The notes: a model not told the origin generated them from the letters alone. A stretch of 64,000 bases of DNA from Burkholderia latens (GCF_902499045.1 NZ_CABVPL010000005.1:173601-237600), one strand, 5' to 3'. Shown: positions 24,822 to 34,693, numbered from the stretch's first letter. Numbers and translations are program-made.

Positions 24822-26153
24822 TCAAAGCTCGGCACCGGCCGAGAATTCCTTCGCCCAGATCGTCGCCGACACGGCCAGGTCGACAAGCGGCCGAACCGGC
24901 AGCGGACGCGGATGCGGCTGCTTCAGCAACTGCTGCACGAGGCTGTTCGATTCGCCGAGCGCGTACTCGGCGATCAGCTTGCCGGACGACGAGCCGCGGC
25001 TCAGCCCGAGGCCGTTGCAGCCGATCGCCTCGTAGAGACCGTCGTCCCGCTTGCCGAACAGCGCGCCGTTGTTCGCGGACAGGCACAGCGGCCCGCCCCA
25101 CGTATATTCGAGCTCGACGCCGCCGAGCATCGGGAAGCGGCGCTCGAACGAGCGCTGATGCAGATGTCGCGCCTTCGCGAGGTCAGCAGGCGACACCTTC
25201 ACGTCCGGCCGGAACGCGAAATGGTTGCGCACGCAAATGCGATCGGTGATCAGGCGCCGCACCGTCGTGCCCATCGGATCGGCCGGAATCACCGCCCACG
25301 ACCGCGTACCGCCGAGCTTCGCGACTTCGTCGGGATTCATCGGGCGCGTGAGCGACGCGAACGTATAGACCGGCAGCAATCCGTTCGAATGCGTGCCGAA
25401 GGTCGCCGCGTACGCGTTCGTGCACAGGATCACCTGCTTTGCGACGATCGTGCCGCCGGCGAAGTACAGGGCGCGTGCGTCGCCGCGCGGCTCGATCCGC
25501 GTGACCGGGCTGAGCTCGAACACCGTCACGTTGTCCGGCTGCGTTGCCGCGAGGCCGCGCATCAGCGCAGCCGGCTGCACCGTGCTGCAACCCGGCGTGA
25601 ACAGTGCGCCCGTGTAGAAGTCGGTGCCGGTCACGGCCTGAATGGCCGGCTGGTCGAGCCATTCGAACGGTTCGCCGATGCGCGTCAGACCGTCCGCAAA
25701 ATGTGCGAGTGCGGCGGCACCTTTCCTGTTGACCGATGCGTGGAATTTGCCGTCGTCGCGCCAGTCGCAATCGATGCCGAAGCGCCGCACGATGTCACGC
25801 ACATAGTCGATGCCGTGCCGCTGGAACCGCACGTCGGCGCGGTCCTCGTCGATGCTGCGCGAGTAGCTTTCGCTGCTGATGTCGTGCGGCAGGTCGACGA
25901 AGAATCCGGAATTGCGCCCGGCCGTCGTGCGGCCGATCCGGTCGGCCTCCACGAGCGCGATCGACGCGCCGGGCGCGAGCTCCGCGAGCCGGCGCGCCGC
26001 GCACAGCCCGGTGATGCCGCCGCCGACGACGACCCAGTCGAACCGGCCGTCGGACGTGACGGTTTGGGCTTCCTGCGCCGGCGGCAGGCTCTCCCACCAG
26101 CCGTTCATTCCGTCCGGCGCAGGAAACCGCGCGAATTCCAGATTCGAACGCAT
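24822..26153 (-). CDS. FAD-dependent amine/amino acid oxidoreductase (DAO family)
   Basis: A 443-residue flavoprotein of the D-amino acid oxidase/PuuB (OrdL) family. The FAD-binding fold is FDWVVVGGGITGLCAARRLAEL, followed by EADRIGRTTAGRNSGFFVDL and a C-terminal GCNGLGLSRGSSSGKLIAEY segment. Such enzymes oxidise secondary amines or amino acids such as gamma-glutamylputrescine, sarcosine or D-hydroxyproline to an imine or aldehyde. It is followed by an aldehyde dehydrogenase and preceded, 6 bp upstream, by a DapA-family lyase gene. Translational coupling is likely. Confidence 0.9.
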   Translation of the reverse strand: MRSNLEFARFPAPDGMNGWWESLPPAQEAQTVTSDGRFDWVVVGGGITGLCAARRLAELAPGASIALVEADRIGRTTAGRNSGFFVDLPHDISSESYSRSIDEDRADVRFQRHGIDYVRDIVRRFGIDCDWRDDGKFHASVNRKGAAALAHFADGLTRIGEPFEWLDQPAIQAVTGTDFYTGALFTPGCSTVQPAALMRGLAATQPDNVTVFELSPVTRIEPRGDARALYFAGGTIVAKQVILCTNAYAATFGTHSNGLLPVYTFASLTRPMNPDEVAKLGGTRSWAVIPADPMGTTVRRLITDRICVRNHFAFRPDVKVSPADLAKARHLHQRSFERRFPMLGGVELEYTWGGPLCLSANNGALFGKRDDGLYEAIGCNGLGLSRGSSSGKLIAEYALGESNSLVQQLLKQPHPRPLPVRPLVDLAVSATIWAKEFSAGAEL

Positions 26154-26159
26154 GATGGC

Positions 26160-27047
26160 TTACCGGCTGTCGCGCAGCAGCGGCTTCACGAGCTTCGCGA
26201 ACGCGTCACGCTCGTCGCCGGACAGCGCGCCGAGCGGTGCGCGTGCGACGCCGACCGGAAGGCCGGCCAGCTCGCAGCCGTAACGCACGTACTGAATGAA
26301 CTTGCCGCTGCGCTCGAGCAGTTCGAGCACCGGCAGCAGTTGCGCCATGAGCTTGCGGCCGGTCGCGAAATCGCCGCGCGTCACGCAGGCGTCGAACAGG
26401 TCGGTGTGCGCTTCCGGCAGGAAGTTGGATGCGCCGCCGACCCAGCTGCGCGCGCCCCACGCGAAGAACTCGAGCGCCTGGTCGTCCATCCCGCAGCTCA
26501 CCACGAGCCGGCCGCTGAAATGCGTCGACAGGTGATGCAGATGCGCGATGTCGCCGGTGCTCTCCTTCATCGCGACGAAATTCTTCCGCTCGAGCAGCGT
26601 CTCGAGAATCCCGTCGCCGATTTCGGTGCCGGTGCGGGCCGGGAAGTTGTACAGCATGATCGGCATGTCGAGCGCGTCGTCGATCGTGAGCAGGTGCGCG
26701 AGCAGTTCCTGCTGCGTCGGCTGCGCGTAATACGGCGCCGCCACCAGCAGCGCGTCCAGCCCCGCGCGTTTCGCTTCACGGCCGAGACGCAGCACTTCCT
26801 TCGTCGTCGTCGCGTTGATGCCCGCGGTCAGGAACGTCTTGCCGCCAGCCGCGGCCGCGACCGTATCGAACGTGCGCACGCGCTCGTCGAGGCTCAATGC
26901 ATAGTATTCCCCCGTCGTGCCGCCGATGCCGAGGCCGGACACGCGGCCGGCGAGATCGGCCGCATGCCGGCCCAGCAGTGCGTGATCGATTTCGCCGTCC
27001 GCGTCGAACGGGGTGACCAGCGGTGTGTGTACGCCCTCGAAGCTCAT
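26160..27047 (-). CDS. DapA-family Schiff-base lyase/synthase
   Basis: A 295-residue class I aldolase-type TIM barrel of the dihydrodipicolinate synthase/N-acetylneuraminate lyase family. The Schiff-base Lys is Lys161 (AMKESTGD), with the partner Tyr133 (LYNFPARTG) and the GGTTGEYYALS loop for the keto-acid carboxylate. It is unlikely to be the housekeeping DapA given its neighbours. Catabolic members handle keto-deoxy sugar acids or hydroxyproline-derived keto acids. Its place between glyA and the amine oxidoreductase suggests a keto-acid step in amine breakdown. Confidence 0.88.
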   Translation of the reverse strand: MSFEGVHTPLVTPFDADGEIDHALLGRHAADLAGRVSGLGIGGTTGEYYALSLDERVRTFDTVAAAAGGKTFLTAGINATTTKEVLRLGREAKRAGLDALLVAAPYYAQPTQQELLAHLLTIDDALDMPIMLYNFPARTGTEIGDGILETLLERKNFVAMKESTGDIAHLHHLSTHFSGRLVVSCGMDDQALEFFAWGARSWVGGASNFLPEAHTDLFDACVTRGDFATGRKLMAQLLPVLELLERSGKFIQYVRYGCELAGLPVGVARAPLGALSGDERDAFAKLVKPLLRDSR

Positions 27048-27208
27048 TTTGATTCCTCATTCAAGTGGGTGCGCCAGGTTCCCGCCGTGTGGCAGGAAAC
27101 CGGCCATTCGATAAAACATCGGCGCGCGCCGCGCGGGTTCCGCGCAGCCACGCCGTTCGATTCGTCATGCGGTTCGAACCGCGTGTCCGTCCGATCCGGT
27201 GCCGGCGA

Positions 27209-28504
27209 TCAGGCAAACGCCTCCGCATGCGCGTAGATGGGAAACTGGTTGCATAGGTCGCGCACGCGGGTCCGGACCGCGCGCTCGACCGCCTCATCAC
27301 CGTCCGGATTGCGCTCGAGCGCCGCCAGGACCGCGAGGATCATGTCGCCGATCTGCTCGAACTCCGCGGGGCCGAAGCCGCGCGTCGTGCCGGCCGGCGT
27401 GCCGAGCCGGATTCCGGACGTGACGGTCGGGTTTTCCGTATCGAACGGAATCCCGTTCTTGTTGCAGGTGATGCCGGCACGCTCCAGCGCCTTCTCGGCC
27501 TGCATGCCGGTGATGCGCCGCGCACGCAGGTCGACCAGCAGCAGGTGGTTGTCGGTGCCGCCGGTGACGAGCGTCAGGCCGCCGGCCGTCAGCACCTGCG
27601 CGAGCGTCTGCGCGTTGCGCAGCATCTGGTCGATATAGCGGGTGAACTCCGGGCGCAGTGCTTCCGCGAAGGCCACCGCCTTCCCGGCGACGACATGCAT
27701 CAGCGGGCCGCCCTGCAGCCCGGGAAAGACCGCCGAATTGATCTGCTTCGCGATGTCGGCGTGGTTCGTCAGGATGAAGCCGCCGCGCGGACCGCGCAGC
27801 GTCTTGTGCGTGGTCGACGTCACGACGTCGGCGAACGGCACCGGGTTCTGATGCCGGCCTGCCGCGACGATGCCGGCGATGTGCGCCATGTCGACCATCA
27901 GCTTCGCATCGACGCTATCCGCGATCTCGCGGAACGCGGCGAAGTCCAGCGCGCGCGGATACGCGGAGTAGCCGGCGATGATCAGTTTCGGGCGATGGCG
28001 CTGCGCGAGCCGGCGCACGTCGTCGTAGTCGATGCGCAGCGTGTGCGGGCTCACGCCGTATTGCACCGCGTTGAACCACTTTCCCGACAGCGCGGGGCGC
28101 GCGCCGTGCGTCAGGTGGCCGCCCGCATCGAGCGACATCCCCATCACCGTGTCGCCCGGCTTGACGAGCGCGAGCATCACCGCGCCGTTGGCCTGCGCGC
28201 CCGAATGCGGCTGCACGTTCGCGTGGCTCGCGTCGAACAGTGCGCACGCGCGATCGATCGCGAGCGCCTCGATCCGGTCGACATGGTCGCAACCGCCGTA
28301 GTACCGGCGCGACGGATAACCTTCCGCGTACTTGTTCGTCAACACGGTGCCCTGTGCTTCCAGCACCGCCGCGGATGCGATGTTTTCGGACGCGATCAAT
28401 TCGATCTGCGTCTGCTGGCGACGCAACTCCAATGCGATTTCCGATGCGATCACCGGATCCCGGCTCTGGAGCGTTTCGGCAAAAAATCGGGCGTTCTCGT
28501 TCAC
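27209..28504 (-). CDS. glyA: Serine hydroxymethyltransferase
   Basis: A 431-residue PLP-dependent enzyme converting glycine plus 5,10-methylene-tetrahydrofolate to serine and the reverse. Visible features are [16 protein letters not shown], the PLP-binding DMAHIAG region, and the internal-aldimine Lys in [13 protein letters not shown]. The GTG at 28504 is chosen because GGAG lies 6 bases upstream and the family N-terminus starts there. As an accessory copy beside betaine-type genes, it probably assimilates the glycine and C1 units released by betaine demethylation. Confidence 0.93.
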   Translation of the reverse strand: MNENARFFAETLQSRDPVIASEIALELRRQQTQIELIASENIASAAVLEAQGTVLTNKYAEGYPSRRYYGGCDHVDRIEALAIDRACALFDASHANVQPHSGAQANGAVMLALVKPGDTVMGMSLDAGGHLTHGARPALSGKWFNAVQYGVSPHTLRIDYDDVRRLAQRHRPKLIIAGYSAYPRALDFAAFREIADSVDAKLMVDMAHIAGIVAAGRHQNPVPFADVVTSTTHKTLRGPRGGFILTNHADIAKQINSAVFPGLQGGPLMHVVAGKAVAFAEALRPEFTRYIDQMLRNAQTLAQVLTAGGLTLVTGGTDNHLLLVDLRARRITGMQAEKALERAGITCNKNGIPFDTENPTVTSGIRLGTPAGTTRGFGPAEFEQIGDMILAVLAALERNPDGDEAVERAVRTRVRDLCNQFPIYAHAEAFA

Positions 28505-28626
28505 TTGTGACTCCGCGACGCGATTCGTTACGTGCTGCGTGGATTGCCTGTACCGCACATTGCAAGGCCGGCGCCGTCGTGACGGCCCCGGCCGCCGGCA
28601 TCGGCCGGCACACGCGCCCGGCTGGC

Positions 28627-28653
28627 GCGGACGACGCGGATCGCGTCGTCCGC
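28627..28653. other. Strong 12-bp stem hairpin between SBP and glyA
   Basis: GCGGACGACGCG and CGCGTCGTCCGC form a perfect 12-bp stem around a 3-nt loop. It lies 18 bp after the stop codon of the substrate-binding protein gene. No T-run follows on the minus strand, so it may stabilise the transporter mRNA or partly attenuate transcription into glyA. Confidence 0.55.
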
Positions 28654-28670
28654 ATGACCGGCGCGTGGCT

Positions 28671-29552
28671 TTACTGCTGCAGCCAGGCCTTCAGCTTGTC
28701 CGGATGGGCGTCGACAAACTTCTTCGCGGCGGTCGCGTAGTCGTTCGTGCTGTTGCCTTCCAATTCGATCGCCTCGACGTCGGCCAGCGTCAGCTTCAGG
28801 TGCTTGAAGAACACGTCGGCGCGCGGAAATTTGCCCGCGAACTTCTTCGACGCGAACGCGTGGATCTGCTCTTCACCGCCCAGCGTGCCCTTCGGGTCCT
28901 TCAGGTAACGCATCTGCCACTTCTGGAACAGCCAGTGCGGGCTCCAGACCGTCGCGACGATCCACTGCTTCGACTGGTATGCACGCGACACGCTGGCCAG
29001 CATCCCGGCCTCGCTCGATGCCTGGAGGTTGTAGCCGTCCAGGTTGTAGGCCTTGATCGTCTTCTCCGACGCCTGCATCAGGCCGCCACCCGGTTCGATG
29101 CCCTGGATCGTGCCGTTCAGCTTGCTCTTGACTTCCGGCTTGTTCAGATCGGCGACCGACGACAGCTCCGATTCCGGAACGTAGGCCGGCACGGCCCAGC
29201 CGTTCTTTCCGCCGGTGTAGATGACGCCGACGTCATCCAGGTCATTCTTGTACTTCGCGTAGTACGTGCCGTGGGTGACCGGCAGCCAGCCGCCGACCAT
29301 GATGTCGAGATCGCCGCGCGCGACGCCCTGGTACTGGATGCCGATGTCGGCCTGCACGAACTGCACCGGCTGCTTGAGCTGCGTCTCGAGCACGTACTTC
29401 GCGACGTTGGCCACCGCGAGCACGTCCGCCCAGTTGGTGACCGCGATCTTGACCGGCTCGGCAGCCGACACCGCGCCCACACCTGCGCTGCAGGCAACCA
29501 CCGTCGATACCGCGAGTTTCGCCAGAAGCGACTTGAACGTATGGGTATTCAT
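28671..29552 (-). CDS. Glycine betaine/choline-type ABC substrate-binding protein
   Basis: A 293-residue periplasmic binding protein of the OpuAC/ProX family. A signal peptide ends in [10 protein letters not shown]. The mature part has [34 protein letters not shown] and [15 protein letters not shown], Trp-rich segments typical of quaternary-amine binding pockets. AAGGAG precedes the start. It is the third gene of the transporter operon, 153 bp after the permease. The ligand is likely glycine betaine, choline or a related onium compound. Confidence 0.92.
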   Translation of the reverse strand: MNTHTFKSLLAKLAVSTVVACSAGVGAVSAAEPVKIAVTNWADVLAVANVAKYVLETQLKQPVQFVQADIGIQYQGVARGDLDIMVGGWLPVTHGTYYAKYKNDLDDVGVIYTGGKNGWAVPAYVPESELSSVADLNKPEVKSKLNGTIQGIEPGGGLMQASEKTIKAYNLDGYNLQASSEAGMLASVSRAYQSKQWIVATVWSPHWLFQKWQMRYLKDPKGTLGGEEQIHAFASKKFAGKFPRADVFFKHLKLTLADVEAIELEGNSTNDYATAAKKFVDAHPDKLKAWLQQ

Positions 29553-29705
29553 CTAGTACTCCTTTTTAATCACGCGAGTCTTTCAAGGATGAGGAACGCC
29601 TTCGATCGGCGTTTCTGGTCTCCACGCACTGCTACACCGTTTCCGCCACGGCCCCGTGGCCGCGGCGCTTCATCGTCCTTCAGTCACCTCCGACCGCCGT
29701 ATCCG

Positions 29706-30593
29706 TCACGTCCGTGCCGCGCCACTTGGGCCGGCCTTGCCGGCACGCGCGATCGGCTTCTTCACCTTCTTCTTCGCCTTCACGCCGAAGCTCTCGGTCA
29801 GGCGGTCCAGCACGATCGCGAGCAGCACGACGCCGAGCCCGCCTTCGAAGCCGATCCCGATGTCGAGACGCTGGATCCCGCTCAGCACGTATTCGCCGAG
29901 GCCGCCCGCGCCGATCATCGATGCGACCACCACCATCGACAGCGCCATCATGATCGTCTGGTTCACGCCGGCCATGATCGACGGCAACGCGTTCGGCAGC
30001 TGGATCTTCCACAGCAGCTGCCAGTCGGTGCTGCCGAACGAGCGGCCGGCTTCGATCAGTTCTTCGCGCACCTGCCGGATGCCGAGCGTCGTCAGCCGCA
30101 CGACGGGCGGCATCGCGAACACGATCGTCGCGATCACCGCCGGCACGCGTCCGAGCCCGAACAGGATCACGGCCGGGATCAGGTACACGAACGCGGGCAT
30201 GGTCTGCATGAAGTCGAGCAGCGAGCGCAGGATCATGCCGATCCGGTTGTTGCGCGCGCCCCAGATCCCGAGCGGCACACCGATCACGAGGCTGAAGAAC
30301 GTCGCCGCGGTGACGAGCGCGAGGGTCGATACCGTCTGCGCCCACAGGCCCATGTAGTGGATGACGAGCAGCGCGCAGCCGACGAAGATCGAGAACACGA
30401 CGCCGCGACGCCACAGTGCGAGGCCCACCAGGATCACGACCATCGCGATGAACGGCATGGCGGCGAGTCCGTCCTCGAGCAGCTTCACGACCGCGCCGAG
30501 CCCGGCCGAGAACGTGTCGAAGCCGCCACGGAAATGCAGAAACAGAAAGTTGACGAAATTCTCCGCGAACTTCCCGATCACCGACGAATTCAT
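29706..30593 (-). CDS. Glycine betaine/proline-type ABC permease
   Basis: A 295-residue inner membrane permease of the ProW/OpuAB family with about six transmembrane segments. The coupling region reads [36 protein letters not shown] basic C-terminal tail follows. The ATG at 30593 overlaps the stop of the ATPase gene (ATGA), so the two are translationally coupled. Confidence 0.93.
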   Translation of the reverse strand: MNSSVIGKFAENFVNFLFLHFRGGFDTFSAGLGAVVKLLEDGLAAMPFIAMVVILVGLALWRRGVVFSIFVGCALLVIHYMGLWAQTVSTLALVTAATFFSLVIGVPLGIWGARNNRIGMILRSLLDFMQTMPAFVYLIPAVILFGLGRVPAVIATIVFAMPPVVRLTTLGIRQVREELIEAGRSFGSTDWQLLWKIQLPNALPSIMAGVNQTIMMALSMVVVASMIGAGGLGEYVLSGIQRLDIGIGFEGGLGVVLLAIVLDRLTESFGVKAKKKVKKPIARAGKAGPSGAART

Positions 30594-31879
30594 GCTGCCC
30601 TCCGTTGCATCATCTGCTTGAGTATCGTCCGGCAGGACACGACTCCCGCCAGTTGTCCCTCCGCGTCCGTCACCGGCACGTCGTGCTGCTGCGTCAGCGC
30701 GATCGACGCGAGCCGATGCAGGTCCGTATCGATCGACGCCGCGTTGAAGTCGTTCAGGAATGCGTCGCGGATCGGCTTCGTGCCGGACCGGTGCAGCGTG
30801 GCGGGCGTGACGCAGCCGAGGTAACGGCCGGATTCGTCGCACACGTAGCCGCATTCCGCACCGCTGTCGATCAGCTGGTTCAGGTAGCGGTCGGACGGCG
30901 TGCCCGCATCGCAGCGAAGCAGCCCGCGCTCGACTTGCGTCATCATGCTCGACGCCTTCAGGAAGCGCGACACGTCGACGTTGCGGAAGAAGTCCTGCAC
31001 GTACGCGTCGGCCGGTGTCTGAATCAGTTCGGCCGGCGTGCCGACCTGGATCAGGCAGCCGTCCTTCATGATGCCGATGCGGCCGCCGATCTTCACGGCT
31101 TCCTCGATATCGTGGGAGATAAACACGATCGTGCGCTGCTCTTCCTTCTGCAGGCGCAGCAGCTCGTTCTGCATTTCGAAGCGGATCAGCGGATCGAGCG
31201 CGGAGAATGCCTCGTCCATCAGCAGCACCGACGGATTCACCGCCAGTGCGCGCGCGAGCCCCACGCGTTGCTGCATCCCGCCGGACAGTTCGCTCGGCAG
31301 CAGCTTCTCGTACGATCCGAGACCGACGCGCTCCAGCGCCGCCCGCGCGACCTCGTAGCGCTGCGCCTTCTTGATGCCCGCCACTTCGAGACCGTACGCG
31401 ATGTTGTCCAGCACCGTGCGGTTCGGCAGCAGCGCGAACGACTGGAACACCATCGCCATCTTCTGGCGCCGGACGTCGCGCAGTTCCGGCGTCGACATCG
31501 GTGCAATGTCGCGGCCTTCAAGCACGACTTGCCCGGACGTCGGCTCGATCAGGCGGTTCAGCAGCCGGACGAGCGTCGATTTCCCGGAGCCCGACAGCCC
31601 CATGATCACGAAGATCTCGCCGGCGCGCACGCTCAGGCTCACGTCGTTGACCGCCACCATATTGCCGGTTTCCGCGAAGATCTCGTTGCGGCCGACGCCG
31701 CGCTTCATCATCTCGATCGCACGCCCGGGCTTCGGACCGAAGATCTTCGACAGGTGCTTGACGGTCAGGATGTCGGTTCCGGTCGCGATACTCGACCGGA
31801 CGACCGACGGCGCACCGGCGGTGTGGATTGCTCCGGGGGGAAGTACGTCGCCCGGCGCAAACGTCAAATTTGGAGCCAT
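30590..31879 (-). CDS. Glycine betaine/proline-type ABC ATPase with CBS region
   Basis: A 429-residue ATPase of the ProV/OpuAA family. It has Walker [10 protein letters not shown], signature [15 protein letters not shown], Walker [12 protein letters not shown] and the switch His in [11 protein letters not shown]-terminal CBS-like region of about 120 residues follows ([31 protein letters not shown]), which in OpuA-type systems senses ionic strength. It is the first gene of a co-directional run that continues through permease, binding protein, glyA, DapA-family lyase, oxidoreductase and aldehyde dehydrogenase. Confidence 0.94.
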   Translation of the reverse strand: MAPNLTFAPGDVLPPGAIHTAGAPSVVRSSIATGTDILTVKHLSKIFGPKPGRAIEMMKRGVGRNEIFAETGNMVAVNDVSLSVRAGEIFVIMGLSGSGKSTLVRLLNRLIEPTSGQVVLEGRDIAPMSTPELRDVRRQKMAMVFQSFALLPNRTVLDNIAYGLEVAGIKKAQRYEVARAALERVGLGSYEKLLPSELSGGMQQRVGLARALAVNPSVLLMDEAFSALDPLIRFEMQNELLRLQKEEQRTIVFISHDIEEAVKIGGRIGIMKDGCLIQVGTPAELIQTPADAYVQDFFRNVDVSRFLKASSMMTQVERGLLRCDAGTPSDRYLNQLIDSGAECGYVCDESGRYLGCVTPATLHRSGTKPIRDAFLNDFNAASIDTDLHRLASIALTQQHDVPVTDAEGQLAGVVSCRTILKQMMQRRAA

Positions 31880-32351
31880 TCTGTCATCCCGACTAACTGG
31901 TAAGGGAAGCCGCGAACTTCGTCTGAATCGTCATCGATCGCCCGTTTGTCTCGTGGGCTCGATGCCGCTCGTGCGTGGTTGACGGCGCTGATGCAGTGAT
32001 TGCAGCGTATCAATCCAATTTCGTCGCTCCAGATACATTTTCTGTGCGCTTTTCCATACCTTTGGTAATACATCGAATACGGGCGAAAACGCGTGGTTGC
32101 GCCGAAATCGTGCGAATCACGTGAAAGGCAATGCCGGCGCGGCTGTGCGGGATTGTGCAGGGACGGCGGCCCAGCGGCGCGTGCAACGCGCGAAGCGTCC
32201 GCTAGGGGAAAATCCCGACGCGGGTACTTAAGGGAAACTACCGAGAAATCAGGTCGGCGACCGTGTGAACGGCCTTTGAGCCGGGCCGGGATCGAGCAGC
32301 AGCGGGCAAGCGCTACTTCGTGTCGCCGAAGCCTGGAAACCGACTCAATAC
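31880..32351. other. Gene-free region upstream of the transporter operon
   Basis: This 472-bp stretch lies between the ATPase gene start and the end of the small lipoprotein gene. It has an AT-rich section around 32005-32080 that is the best candidate for the operon promoter. No firm boxes or coding frame are supported. Confidence 0.45.
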
Positions 32352-32522
32352 TCACGGATCGATCACGGTCGCACACGCGTCCGTCGGCGCAGCAGCCATG
32401 TGCCCCACGACCGGCACGATCTTGATCCCGGCAGACGCGATACGACACGGTGCTGCAGCGAGGCCGCATCCGTCAAGGGCGATACAACCGGCAACGCAAA
32501 CGGCTCGAACGAACCAGTTCAT
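32352..32522 (-). CDS. Small lipoprotein
   Basis: A 56-residue exported lipoprotein. The N-terminus MNWFVRAVCVAGCIALDGC has a lipobox-like end, and the mature part ends VVGHMAAAPTDACATVIDP, a pattern I associate with a family of tiny proteobacterial lipoproteins of unknown function. GGAAG precedes the start. It is divergent from the genes to its right, and the 56-bp palindrome lies 65 bp upstream of its start. It may therefore belong to the same regulon. Confidence 0.7.
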   Translation of the reverse strand: MNWFVRAVCVAGCIALDGCGLAAAPCRIASAGIKIVPVVGHMAAAPTDACATVIDP

Positions 32523-32586
32523 AGAAACTTCCAGGTAGCGATCCCGCACATCTTCCGGACAGGCCTCATTTGTAGACCTATGCCCG

Positions 32587-32642
32587 GAACATCATGCTAG
32601 CATACAAACCGTCTAGACGGTTTGTATGCTAGCATGATGTTC
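32587..32642. promoter_or_regulatory. 56-bp perfect palindrome, candidate TetR operator
   Basis: A perfect inverted repeat with 28-bp arms and no spacer. The core is AAACCGTCTAGACGGTTT (32606-32623); the outer arms read GAACATCATGCTAGCATAC and its complement. The core reappears, imperfectly, at 34676-34693 next to the TetR gene. It lies between the divergent small lipoprotein gene (minus) and the membrane protein/DUF2059 genes (plus). It could also extrude as a cruciform or act as a bidirectional terminator. Confidence 0.75.
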
Positions 32643-32659
32643 ATGTCGAATCCGTACTC

Positions 32660-32923
32660 GTGACGACATGCACTGCCTTATCGATCTCTCAATGCGTAAC
32701 CAACGCTCAAATGACCGTGCCGAGCGCGCAGCAGCCCGTACTCCCTTCTGTCACTTATCGAACCGCGACCATGCGCCACTCGACCACACCCACCGCAAAT
32801 CCAAGATTTTCAATCGGCCCGTTACTTGTGATTGCAGCCCCGCTTGTTGCATCGCTCGTGAGCGTCCTCATCATCGTGACGGTATTTTCAACCGACGTTC
32901 CTTACCTGACGAACGGCTTCTAG
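32660..32923 (+). CDS. Small predicted membrane protein
   Basis: A short frame of up to 87 residues (GTG at 32660, or ATG at 32711 or 32771) ending in one clear transmembrane segment, IGPLLVIAAPLVASLVSVLIIVTVFS. No start has a good ribosome binding site, so the N-terminus is uncertain. I do not recognise a family. It lies 18 bp after the palindrome and 12 bp before the DUF2059-type lipoprotein gene, with which it may be co-transcribed. Confidence 0.5.
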   Translation: MTTCTALSISQCVTNAQMTVPSAQQPVLPSVTYRTATMRHSTTPTANPRFSIGPLLVIAAPLVASLVSVLIIVTVFSTDVPYLTNGF

Positions 32924-32935
32924 CATGGGCCACAA

Positions 32936-33412
32936 ATGAGAAATTCATACGCTATCCTGATCGTGTCATGCATGGCAATGACCGGTTGTGTTTCGACGAC
33001 ACATGCTCAGCTTCGCGGCCTCGACGATCTGAATCGATTCGGCGAGAAGCGCACCCTCTGCCGTCAAGCGCTATCGTCATCAGGCATGGAAGACGATATG
33101 GACCAGCGTATCCGCGACCTCGTCGGAAAATCGTACGAGTCCGCCAATCGCAAGCGCTGGCCAAAAGGATCGTCGGACGCCAGCACCTATCGCGAGATGG
33201 TGGAAGACACCGTCAATGATCTCAGGGATCCGGTACTCAAGCAGTTGACGGATAGCTGCGCAAGGAATTTCTCGATAGACGAACTCCGTAGCGTCAACGA
33301 TTTCTATACGAGTCCGGCTGGACAGGCGTGGCTTAGCAAAGGTCGAACTACAATCATGCCGGAGATGGCCAGAGCCGTTTCCCGAATTCAACCCCGGATA
33401 GATGAAAACTGA
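32936..33412 (+). CDS. DUF2059-type lipoprotein
   Basis: A 158-residue exported protein. The signal sequence ILIVSCMAMTGC is a lipoprotein signal with Cys18 as acylation site. The C-terminal half carries FSIDELRSVNDFYTSPAGQAW, the hallmark of DUF2059. Function is unknown; such proteins are found in the cell envelope of many proteobacteria. Base composition here is visibly poorer in G+C than the surrounding catabolic genes, which suggests separate ancestry. Confidence 0.75.
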   Translation: MRNSYAILIVSCMAMTGCVSTTHAQLRGLDDLNRFGEKRTLCRQALSSSGMEDDMDQRIRDLVGKSYESANRKRWPKGSSDASTYREMVEDTVNDLRDPVLKQLTDSCARNFSIDELRSVNDFYTSPAGQAWLSKGRTTIMPEMARAVSRIQPRIDEN

Positions 33413-33615
33413 CGAAGCGTGGTCGCATGACGCGCATGTTACGGGCGGAGTCCATGCCCGCCGGACGGCACGCCGAAACGGCCCCGCAGGTCGCCGTGCC
33501 GGTGTCCAGTCCCGGTGAGGGCACGTGTCTTCGCCGACGCTCTGTTCCGCGCGGCGACGGGGCGATCAATGCGACGCGGGCAGGTGAACTCCATCGCCTG
33601 CAGTCGCATGCGCGT

Positions 33616-33834
33616 TCATTCAAAGAGGTTCTGGATGCCCGTCTGGAAGCCCAGCACGAGCGTCAGATAGAACAGCGACGCGAAGACACCGGCCATCGTA
33701 CCGAAAATGTCCCGCGCAAGCGCGCCACGGATCATGTGAGCAGGAATCCCGATCGCCACATAGGCAACCAGGAACACGATCGAAACCATGAGCGGTGGTG
33801 GCGTCGTAAGAACGAGATAGGCGATTTCGCGCAT
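33616..33834 (-). CDS. Small two-helix membrane protein
   Basis: A 72-residue protein with two hydrophobic segments (LMVSIVFLVAYVAIGIP and FGTMAGVFASLFYLTLVLGF). No family is recognised. It lies 89 bp downstream of the DUF3313-type lipoprotein gene on the same strand and may be expressed with it. Confidence 0.65.
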   Translation of the reverse strand: MREIAYLVLTTPPPLMVSIVFLVAYVAIGIPAHMIRGALARDIFGTMAGVFASLFYLTLVLGFQTGIQNLFE

Positions 33835-33923
33835 ACTCCCGGCTCCTTGTCGATGTCGGTCAGGTCATCCGCGATGTCTCGACATCGACCGGCGGCGTTG
33901 CGGCGAGCGTGACATCTTCGCCA

Positions 33924-34586
33924 TCACCGGAGCTCGGTGACGAGCGCATCCGCGCCCTTGTCGATACCGGTCCGGGCCGCACTCAGCGAACCAAACGCGG
34001 CCGGCAGGTTCATGGCGTTCGGATACTGTTTTGTCACGTACGCAAGCAGCAGTTCGCCGCTCGTGCTGTCGTAGACTTCGACGGCGTATGACACCGAACC
34101 GCTGAACGCGCCCTTGCCGCTCCGAATTGCCTGCACGCCGTTATACAGATTGCCGGCGATATCGAAATGCATGGCTTGTCCGACAACCGCCGTGGTCTTC
34201 TCCGCGCCCGTGAGCGTGAGCCGCACGCGCAGCGTCGCAGGGGACGGCTTGGCAGCGGCCTGGAAGCGCTTCGAGAGTTTGTCGGCAAACACCTTCCCCA
34301 TGTAAGTGGCAAGCGCCGCCTTGTCCTCGGCCTTCAAGTCGCCGAACTGATTGTCCTGACCGGCATACACGACGACCGGATCCACCATCACCTGCCGGTA
34401 GCGCGACCAGTCGACGCTTGGCGCATATCGGTACGGCACCTTTGCGGGGTCGCCGCCGCGGTTCGGTGCCAACTGAGATGAGGATGCAATGCCCGAATAG
34501 GCAGCGGGCTGCACACCGGCGCATGCGGCCAACGTCAACACCGTGACGCCTGCAAAAATAAGAGAGCTGAATTTGGTAGTGAGCAT
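33924..34586 (-). CDS. DUF3313-type lipoprotein
   Basis: A 220-residue lipoprotein. The signal peptide ends LTLAACAG with Cys22 as the lipid site. The mature part has YAPSVDWSRYRQVMVDPV, the pattern I associate with the DUF3313 family. Function is unknown; the protein is likely anchored in the outer or inner membrane facing the periplasm. It is divergent from the TetR gene at 34816, and the second operator-like site lies between them, so it is probably repressed by that TetR. Confidence 0.8.
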   Translation of the reverse strand: MLTTKFSSLIFAGVTVLTLAACAGVQPAAYSGIASSSQLAPNRGGDPAKVPYRYAPSVDWSRYRQVMVDPVVVYAGQDNQFGDLKAEDKAALATYMGKVFADKLSKRFQAAAKPSPATLRVRLTLTGAEKTTAVVGQAMHFDIAGNLYNGVQAIRSGKGAFSGSVSYAVEVYDSTSGELLLAYVTKQYPNAMNLPAAFGSLSAARTGIDKGADALVTELR

Positions 34587-34675
34587 GTCGGATTCCGTGG
34601 GAGATGCCCCCGGCCGGCGCCGGAGGTGAAAGTGAGCTGATGCGGCAGTAGCGTAGCATCGCGCCCCGCGGATGT

Positions 34676-34693
34676 AAACCGTCTATCCGGTTT
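34676..34693. promoter_or_regulatory. Candidate TetR operator, second site
   Basis: AAACCGTCTATCCGGTTT is an imperfect palindrome (7 of 9 pairs). It matches the core of the 56-bp palindrome at 16 of 18 positions. It lies between the divergent DUF3313 lipoprotein gene and the TetR gene, as expected for an autoregulated repressor. Confidence 0.65.

Noticed and set aside
27061-27208. A riboswitch between glyA and the DapA-family gene
   Set aside because: The gap is short and shows no glycine- or tetrahydrofolate-type conserved core by eye.
24912-27236. A 774-residue open frame on the plus strand
   Set aside because: Antisense to the FAD oxidoreductase and DapA-family genes, both of which have clear catalytic motifs. 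The composition is that of a shadow frame.
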